Shown here piece after piece: positions 56,831-64,000 of a stretch of DNA of 64,000 bases. The notes under the pieces were generated by a model. It was not told where the DNA came from. It worked only from the letters and a program-made list of their open reading frames with translations, and did not search any database. The stretch spans positions 106,086,087 to 106,150,086 of the forward strand of contig CM043964.1 of the NCBI GenBank assembly GCA_014529385.2, in the 5' to 3' direction. A program made the translations under genes and the position numbers. The DNA comes from Adiantum capillus-veneris (Eukaryota > Streptophyta > Polypodiopsida > Polypodiales > Pteridaceae). Positions within the stretch are counted from its first letter, which is position 1, and every line of letters starts with the position of its first letter.

Positions 56831-57754
56831 TGTTAGCGGGTCACCATGAGTGACGAACGTCTATAGCATAGCTATGTGGCACTAACATAACGTCAATACT
56901 CAGGGAAGCGACTTGGATGGGGCATAGAGACTGTTTTGAGGGTGTCAACCTCAAGAAGTGAACCTATGGAACCACAATATCTCTAGCACCAACAAATCTA
57001 TCACTCTTGGAGCTAGCACATGCCTATGTATTATGTCACCACAATCAGTCATCTCACCATTTCAGCACTCGAATGAAGTCCAAATGTTATGATAGTTTGA
57101 GAGGATGTCTAAGATAGTTAAGGGCACTAAGCTACCAAGTTTGGCCACAATCCAATGAGCTACCAAAATCAAGATCCATCATGATCAAGGTCCTGGAAAA
57201 TGCAACAAAACATACCAAAAAGAGCACCCTATGGTCTAAGAACACTCTCTTATTGTTGAAATGTCAAAAAACAATCATTAACGCACTCAAAACCTTAGAT
57301 TTATCCTACTAACACGTAGTCATAAACCACAGCTAAATCGACAATGATTATACTTGAATGAAAAATCAATAGTCAAGGAGCACATTGCAAGTTTTAGAAT
57401 TGAAATCTGATTAACAAAACTCAAGATATGTTGATTACAGGAAAATGAGAGTAGCCGCTCTCAATCGTACGCTCCAAAACTCAAAACTTTTTATAATGAT
57501 AAGTGTCATTTTTCCACTTTACAAAATGATTTTTATACCTAGGGGTTGCTTGGCTAGTGGCCCACTTTACAAGGCTCAGACTCATTTATAATTTATACAA
57601 CTCAAATGTAGCATAGATAGACTCAAGGTGATATGAATAAAATCGGAGACTCTAATGTAATTACAAAGCTTTTCAAAAATAGTGGACATCAATATTTTGG
57701 GCTCAAGATGAAGGGGTCGACTCAAAGGGTGCCCATCTGGTTTGACTGCAAACA
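56831..57754 (-). repeat. G2 right (5') LTR
   Basis: Starts TGTTAGCGGG and ends CTGCAAACA, 924 bp. It has TTTTATACCTAGG (57531-57543), the same TATA position as the other gypsy LTRs, and a GAATGAAGTCCAAATG box shared in degenerate form with the left LTR (GAAATCCAAATG). Otherwise the two LTRs are hard to align by eye. Confidence 0.6.
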
Positions 57755-59334
57755 TCAACCAACTTGATTGGAATAAACTTACACAGTTTAGACCATTGAT
57801 CTACAAACACCCATACCGAGTTCTCCCCTCATATGGTAGTTGGTAGATCCACAATAAATGTCATTGAAATATTTCACTTGTGGTACAATATGCTTCATAG
57901 GCTATTATGTCTTTGTAAGATATCATGTCCATGCATTTGCATATTGTTCCAAACAAAACTGTGTTAAACACTAGAGCCCGTAACATAACCTAAGTGTGCA
58001 TGCATTCAACAAAAACTTATTTGAGCGTGCATTTTCATGATATGACTTTCCATGGTACGTACGTGAAAGCCTTGCGACAAAATTTGGACAATAATAGAAT
58101 GTGAAAACTCAATGACATTAAGTTCCAACAATGAAACATTTTTAGTAACAAAACATAGCCTTGCTATATATGTAAACAACCATCCTTCAATGATGTTTAC
58201 CTACTTTTAGCCTCAACAAGTCTTCACTTAGTTCCCAACAATTTTTGGCCACTAAAATTGTTCCTAGTATGGTGTGATCAAAATGGTATAACAAACATAT
58301 GTGAGCAGCACCTAGGGACTCTATTGCAACACATTATTAGAAAACATGCACCGGTGTCAGTTCCAAAGACTCATATTCTCCAAATGTGGAATATGTCTCA
58401 AAGAATGATGTTTAAAAAAAATGACATCTAGCAAGTACGAGAGATACTTGCATGTGGAGGTAACTTCACCCACTCAGTGACATGAGTGAGAGGGACCCTC
58501 ATAAATCTTACTCCACACTAACTAATCCAAAATCCTTGAGCTCCTAGACCATGTTGTACACAGTGTGACTATCAACATGTGCCATTCAGTACCCTACCAT
58601 GTAGGTATGTGCCTATTTTAACAGGGAACATACCCGTCATGGTATCCTTATGAACATTTAAGAGAGAAAGTGACAGGTTGCCAAAATGGTACCTAAAACA
58701 TTACTTTCCCAAAATACTGTTATCTCACATGACCTTGCCATGTGGCTAAAGAGAAAATTGGATGAAATCTTTCTAGCTTATGCATCCATCATGTTGAGCT
58801 TAACCAAACTAGTTTGGAAATGAAACTAAACCAAAAACTTATACTTATGATGAGGTGGAAAATACCTTAAACTTACCCCGAGGTCAAGTGCATATTGCAA
58901 CCTATAAAGATAAAAAAACCAAAATTCCTTTGACCTACTAATCACTAAAAATAAAGATTAGTGAAGATAAAGAAATTTAAACTATTAACCCTGGGTGTTG
59001 CCTTGGCAATCTAAACCCCTTGGGTAGATTTTGCCAATTCAATGCCCTTGGTGAGAGTTCGGAAAGAACTTATTGACTACCCCTTGGCGAATGGAGATGC
59101 TGTCAAAAATGCTTGCTACATCTATACATTGTGGTATAGATGAGCCTATACAAGTTTAAGATTATCAAAAACTCCACTTAACGGCAACAAACACCCAGAA
59201 AGTTGGAAACCTTTACAACAAGACCCAAAAGGGTGGTAAATAGTCCAAACTTAGTGAAACTCATTGAACAAGCTTGAAATCACATATAAGAACCTAGACA
59301 ATTCACATTGGACAAACATGTTTTGAAATAGGGA
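57755..59334. other. Unassigned AT-rich stretch
   Basis: About 1.6 kb with no supported gene. An imperfect hairpin AACAATTTT / AAAATTGTT lies near 58230. It probably includes the leader and perhaps a worn LTR of G4, but I found no primer site or LTR ends. Confidence 0.5.
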
Positions 59335-59489
59335 AAATTTATCTTTGGAGCGCCTAAGATAAATTTTTCACCAAAAAAGAAATTTTGTGAATTTGAGACC
59401 AAGGTTATCCTTGTTGGGATGTGAGGACCACATCCAAGTAATCAAATACTCCCATAGTAAGGTGAAGCCATCTTTGGCACGCCAAAGAT
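59335..59489. promoter_or_regulatory. Palindrome pair upstream of the G4 gag
   Basis: Site 1 (59335-59366): 14-nt arms with one mismatch, core ATCTTTGG / CCTAAGAT. Site 2 (59470-59489): ATCTTTGG / CCAAAGAT. Both have a 4-nt centre and lie about 360-510 bp before the gag ATG, as the G1 palindromes do before theirs, but with a different sequence. Confidence 0.6.
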
Positions 59490-59847
59490 AGCTTGCACAA
59501 AATTTTAGAGTTTAGGGCACATTGATAGTATCCAATGATTGGTGAAAGGAATTGCTAGATACTTTGTAACTTCAGATTTCCAATTGTGGAATCACATACA
59601 GTTTGAAGTGCTAGTGTGTAGGGAATCACGACTTGGTAGAAAAGGGCTAGATAAGGAGTGGAAGCACTATGAGTGATATTGAAGGCAACTTTCTAGGTTT
59701 AAAATATATGTTCAAATAAGTTGTTTAAATCCATATTTGAGGTTAAAATCTGGTAGAGTTTTGGGAAACTTGGGTACCTTAGGAGAGAATAGGAGTAGAG
59801 TGTCCACAAAAGAGAGTATAAACCAAGGGAGACCTTTAGAAACTATC

Positions 59848-61960
59848 ATGAAAGAAGTGCCAGACACTTACTCTGACTCAAGCTCCGAGATGTCTTCTTT
59901 TTTTACTTAATTGAGAACTAGGACCTCACTCAAGTTCAAGCATATTTTGACCTTCTTTAAGACTAACCAATACAAAGCCCATATTTATTTGGATCCTAAC
60001 GAGGAGTTTGTCGTAAGGGTAGATGACGATATCGTCAAGTTTGAAGAGGAGGCTAGAGAGCGAACAAACAAGACACCTTCTATATGGACTCAAATGGGGT
60101 GCAATACCTCAAGATACAAGATTCTGATTCAGTAGTAGACAGATGGGGATTGAAGGTTGACACTCTAATTCCAAATAAGATTGTGCAGGAAGGACCACCT
60201 GTGCTAGATTTAGAAGGATGCGATTTGATAGATACTAAACCTCTGAAGCACATACCCACTGACAACCCTAGGCTTGGAGTCTATTATTGGGAAGCCAACA
60301 ATGTCACGAACTTGATCAAGACTACCCATGCCAAACCAAGGCAATTGACACCCTTGAAAATCATGTATATTTTCAAGATCAAGGAGAAGGGTTTAGTGGA
60401 ACTTCCTTTCCACCTCTTTAGGGTTTTTTGCAACAATAATTTTGTTATGATTACTCCAAAGGAGATTGAACAGTTCAAATACTAGGGACATTCAATCCGA
60501 GAAGTGAGTACAAGAATAGTAACTAAAACCAAACATACCATAGGGTCAAATGATAGAGCCTATGATGGGATGGTCAATCAAAGAGGAATCACATCCAAAG
60601 GCAGACACCTCAATGATGGAAATAGGGGAAGAAATGCAAAAACCACCTTTAAAAGGGAAAGAATGAGTGAGACTAGGACAAGGAGAGGTCCACATGAGTC
60701 ACATCTACCAAACACCTGGTTTGAAGGTTTATTGGAAGAAATGCCTGCTAGAAGAGAGAGATCAGGGGTTGAACATCATCATAGAGTTAGATCAATAGAT
60801 TTCCAAAAATGGGTCAAAAAATACAGCGGGTCAGGGGATCCGAGTTTCTGACAGGTTTTGAGAGCTGAATGCAGAACCAACTTCCATACACAGTTTGAGG
60901 AATTTGGAATGACCTTCAAAGGAAAATCTTTAACTTGGTTCTAGACCATACCTCCTGCATAGCACTGTGGTGCAAATCTATAGTTTCAAACAAAAACAAG
61001 GAGAAACTATTAGAGATAGTGTGAGTCAAATGAGTCAATATATCAATAAATTTCCAAAGTTGGAAATCCCAATGGAGGAGAGGCTTGTCTCACTATTTCT
61101 AGAAGGATTACTAAATAAAGACTTGCATGCTATTCTGTATAGCAAAAAACACACAACTTGGGAGGCATGCAACCTGAACGCAATTGACTTGAGTGATAAT
61201 TGCAAGATTTTCAACGAGGAAAGCACCACTAAAGACTGACACAGTGAGCAAAATACATCCATTGTGCCAACACAAGTAGGACCAATTGTAGTAGCCCCCG
61301 CCAATGCTAAAGAAGATATGCTTAAACGCATGAATGACATGATGACCAACATGCAAAGGATGCCAATGAGAGAGCCGAGATAGGGAGATAGGGACCAACT
61401 TCATGAAAACATATGGGACAACATAGACTGTTGAAATGGTGTGACATCAAAGGAAAATGGACAAACCATGAGACAAACAAGTGCTATTATAAGCCTAAAT
61501 ATGATGGAAATGTCTGGTATGTGCCAATGAGACCAAAAGGACAGCCCATGTATATATACCCACCAAATGCGGCACCAATGCAAAGATCACCCATGAATAT
61601 GGAGAGACCACAACCAGTATTAGTCCATCAACCACCACTCCCAGGGACTAGTGCTATACCAGTCAAGTATATGTTGCATGAGGGATAGGTGGATGAACAG
61701 GCTCTATTACGCATTACACCATACCATAAAATGAGTTCGGTAGCAATGGGGGTAAAGGAATAATTGTATAATCAATCAACTTTGATCTCCATTGAGCCAG
61801 TGTATGAAGCACCTTCGGATACATCACATGTTTACTTCATTGCAAACCAAGGAGCTAGACCGCATATGATCAAACTAATGCCTAAACCAAAAATCAAAAA
61901 TTATGCGATGCGAATGGCCATTGGAAAAATGATTGTCCTGAACCAGATAAGAATGCAAGA
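59848..61960 (+). pseudogene. G4 gag, decayed
   Basis: ATG at 59848 (MKEVPDTYSDSSSEMSSFF) resembles the G1 gag N-terminus (DTDTSSEKSFF). The N-terminal domain (60084-60485), a KWVKKYSGSGDP capsid start (60790-60850), a capsid YSFKQKQGETIRDSVSQM (60967 on), a GKWTNHETNKCYYKP segment (61440-61500) and PQPVLVHQPPLPG (cf. G1 PQPVLGQQPPLPG) follow in several frames. A worn zinc-knuckle region lies at about 61900-62025. At least six breaks. Confidence 0.8.
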
Positions 61961-62025
61961 CCTATAGAGGCATATTGTGGAGTGTGTGGTCACAAGGGTA
62001 AACACTTTTCAAAAGATTTCCCTAG

Positions 62026-62911
62026 GAATCTAGTAAACAAAGGGAAGACCGCCATAAACATAGTTCAAGTTCTGACCAGCAGTTCATCAGAAGGAGAACC
62101 CACAATCCCAGTTTGATTAGCGACAAGGGGAATAAACAAAAAAATACAAGTGGATCGTACGTACCCAACAATTCATCCAAGGACTCCAGGAAAGAATGAT
62201 GCAAAGGATACAAACTCAAGAGATAGAAACAAGGTAGAGGAAAAGATGTAGACGTTGTCATCAGATTTCAAGGAACCACAACCAAAATCAGCAGGATTAG
62301 TATTGGTTGACAAAATATACGAACCTATCAACACAGCCTTGGAAACTTTCCAAGCTGGATTGAAAGCAGGTTAGACACTGGAAACCAAATGTACAAAAAA
62401 TGGAAATCACACAATCCATGTTGAAAAAATAGAAACCTCACCTAAAAATCATAGGAAAATCAAAAGAAATCCTAACAAAAACCATCAGAGAAAAATCATA
62501 AGAGAAGGAAGAGTTGAAAACTTTAGAGGACGATGTCGCATATTCACCTAAGCTGATAGGTCATGATAGTGAGGATGGATGGGACGGAATGCCAATAGTT
62601 GAGGAAGACTGGCCAAATCACATGTGGGAACAAGTTAGGGAAGCAAAAGATGGGAGTCTGAACCTGGAATTGACTCCAATTGACTCTAATTGAAGAGGTA
62701 TGGCTAGATAGACCACCTATGGAATGAGAAAAACAAACTTTCTATGGAGATTGGAGATTGGAGATTGGAGCAGTCATGCTTAACAAAATCTGGAACACTA
62801 CGGAAACTACGTTTGTACCTAGGTGAGAATGAAGAGAAATCAGTGTTTTGCAAAACAAAGAAACTAAATAGACCAAAACAAGCTTTGGATGTGGAAAATT
62901 TGTAATCCATT
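62026..62911 (+). other. G4 gag-PR connector, no open frame
   Basis: About 0.9 kb of purine-rich, formerly coding-like sequence with many stops between the knuckle region and PR1; no separate gene seen. Confidence 0.5.
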
Positions 62912-64000
62912 ATGTCAACTCCAATCCAATGCACAATCACATTGGGTGAGCTACTGAAGATACAACCACACCTATGGGGATATTTTCAAACTACTATGGA
63001 AAATATAGGCTTAAAAGTAGTAACCCAAATGCACCAAGAGGAATTGCAAAACGAGCAGATATGGATTAAACTTGTTAACTTTATGCCCATGAACAAAGTA
63101 GGGGACTACTGTGAGGGGAATGAAGGAAATACAACCCTTTTGACACAATACAATGATGTAACAACCATGGCTATTTGGATAGTGGGGTAGACATAGCAAT
63201 AGCAACAAAAGCCATTTGGGAAGCCTGGGAAAACAAGCAATTAGACAAACAAGCATGAAACTGCAACTGACATATGGACACATTGAGAAATTGATGGGCT
63301 TCCTAGAAAATGTGATAGCCAACTCTTATGGAATTGACTACCAACAAACTTTTTCCATTGTAGATTTTGGAAAGAAACTCGACTATAAAATCATCCTAGG
63401 AAGACCATTCATGAGACAAATACAATATTATCTTTACCTAAAACAAGTGGGAGTATTTACTCAAGTAAATTTGAAAGACCATTCTTACAAGGATGTACTG
63501 AGGACACCTATACAGGAATTGGACCCTGAAACTTGAGCAGAGACTAAACTGCCATCGTGGATACACAAGGACACTCCAATCTGGATGTCTGGGGCTTCTG
63601 AATTGGGTACTTTACAAAGGGAAAACTTTGTTTTAGACAGAGAAGTGAATGATGTAGGATACATACCTGAACCATTCCTTGAACATTTGTTTGAACCTTT
63701 TAAGTTGGCTCAAATTCTGGCCACTATGGAGATGTTTGCTAAAAAATCTTCACCTACACTCTTTTGTGACGAGGAAGGCTATGACATAGTCTCAATCCAT
63801 ATGGTATTTATTGAAATGATTGAGGAGCAACAGGCCCTCTCTGGTCACTACTATGATGCCACGGATGATTTGGAAGAAGAGAAAATTAGAATAGAGGAAT
63901 CAGACTCTAAAAAAGAACACATGAGGGCAAAAAATTTACTCAGAGGAGAAGAAGAAACGTTTTTTGAATTTCCAAAACAGCATCAAAGACGCCACCAAAG
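62912..64000 (+). pseudogene. G4 protease (PR1) and linker, running off the window
   Basis: IQCTITLGELLKIQP precedes the protease as in G1. A 1-nt shift near 63180 splits LDSG (catalytic Asp-Ser-Gly) from TKAIWE. IILGRPFMRQ follows (63390-63420), then LAQILATMEM, FCDEEGYDI (63710-63790) and FFEFPKQHQRR at the window end, directly before where RT would start. Closer to G2 in this linker (KKEHMRAK / EKEHVRAK). Confidence 0.85.

Larger units (their letters stand above)
33241..57754 (-). mobile_element. G2: old giant Ty3/gypsy element, nested and deleted
   Basis: All parts lie on the minus strand in the G1 order: LTR, degenerate tRNA-Asp-like PBS, (gag and PR1 missing), RT, RNase H, doubled H2C2, integrase, PR2, tail, internal PPT, spacer with palindromes, aORF, PPT, LTR. 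C3 and C2 are inserted. It is about 13.7 kb without them. Many frameshifts, a 0.53-kb tandem duplication and strongly diverged LTRs show great age or a chimera. No matching target duplication is seen (TGCAG left, TCAAC right). Confidence 0.7.

Noticed and set aside
56831-57754. Right gypsy LTR as the 5' LTR of G4
   Set aside because: The primer-like site lies on its left side (56809-56829), as for a minus-strand element; nothing resembling a primer site follows its right end.
59080-59105. TTGGCGAATGGAG as a G4 primer-binding site
   Set aside because: Matches a plant tRNA 3' end for only a few bases and is not preceded by a CA LTR end.

Overview
The window looks like intergenic nuclear DNA of a land plant with a large, transposon-rich genome. 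No intact host gene is visible. Almost everything is nested LTR retrotransposons. The tRNA-Asp and tRNA-iMet type primer-binding sites, the Ty1/copia and Ty3/gypsy families, and one decayed fragment with a plant-type PPR signature all point to an embryophyte. I cannot tell fern, lycophyte, bryophyte, gymnosperm or angiosperm from sequence alone. I name the elements G1-G4 (Ty3/gypsy), C1-C3 (Ty1/copia) and S1 (solo LTR).

Layout. G1 (minus strand, from beyond the left edge to 26448) is a giant Ty3/gypsy element. Its 5' LTR is 25522-26448 and its partial 3' LTR is 1-630; the LTRs differ at 9 of 630 aligned positions by my count. Two younger insertions sit inside it: C1 (19100-24283) in the leader and S1 (14276-15112) in the gag-pol frame. 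G1 itself lies in G3 (plus strand, 26449 to about 28.7 kb), an internally deleted gypsy relative. From 28.7 to 33.2 kb there is unassigned sequence, a PPR remnant and an integrase fragment of a different gypsy clade. G2 (minus strand, 33241-57754) is an older relative of G1, split by C3 (35065-40656) and C2 (48865-54031) and lacking gag and the first protease. From 57.8 to 59.8 kb there is an unassigned leader-like stretch. G4 (plus strand, 59.8 kb to the right edge) carries a decayed gag-protease of the same lineage.

The gypsy lineage is the notable content. In element orientation the G1 architecture is: LTR - tRNA-Asp PBS - leader with repeated palindromes - gag (two CCHC knuckles) - PR1 - RT - RNase H - two successive H2C2 zinc-binding modules - integrase core - GPY/F-like C-terminus - a second retropepsin-like domain (PR2) - a tail with WVxK-type motifs - internal polypurine tract - long spacer with a second palindrome array - an accessory frame of about 1,128 codons (aORF) - 3' PPT - LTR. 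G2 has the same order, with strongly diverged protein sequence, so PR2, the doubled H2C2 module and the aORF are inherited lineage features. Each family has its own palindrome at equivalent places (upstream of gag and/or aORF, with a degenerate copy in the LTR of G1 and probably G2). This suggests a family-specific recognition or regulatory site.

All gypsy frames are broken by stops or frameshifts. Most G1 stops could have arisen by single C-to-T changes on the coding strand, as expected for a silenced, methylated element. C1 is nearly intact apart from one in-frame UAG between gag and pol.
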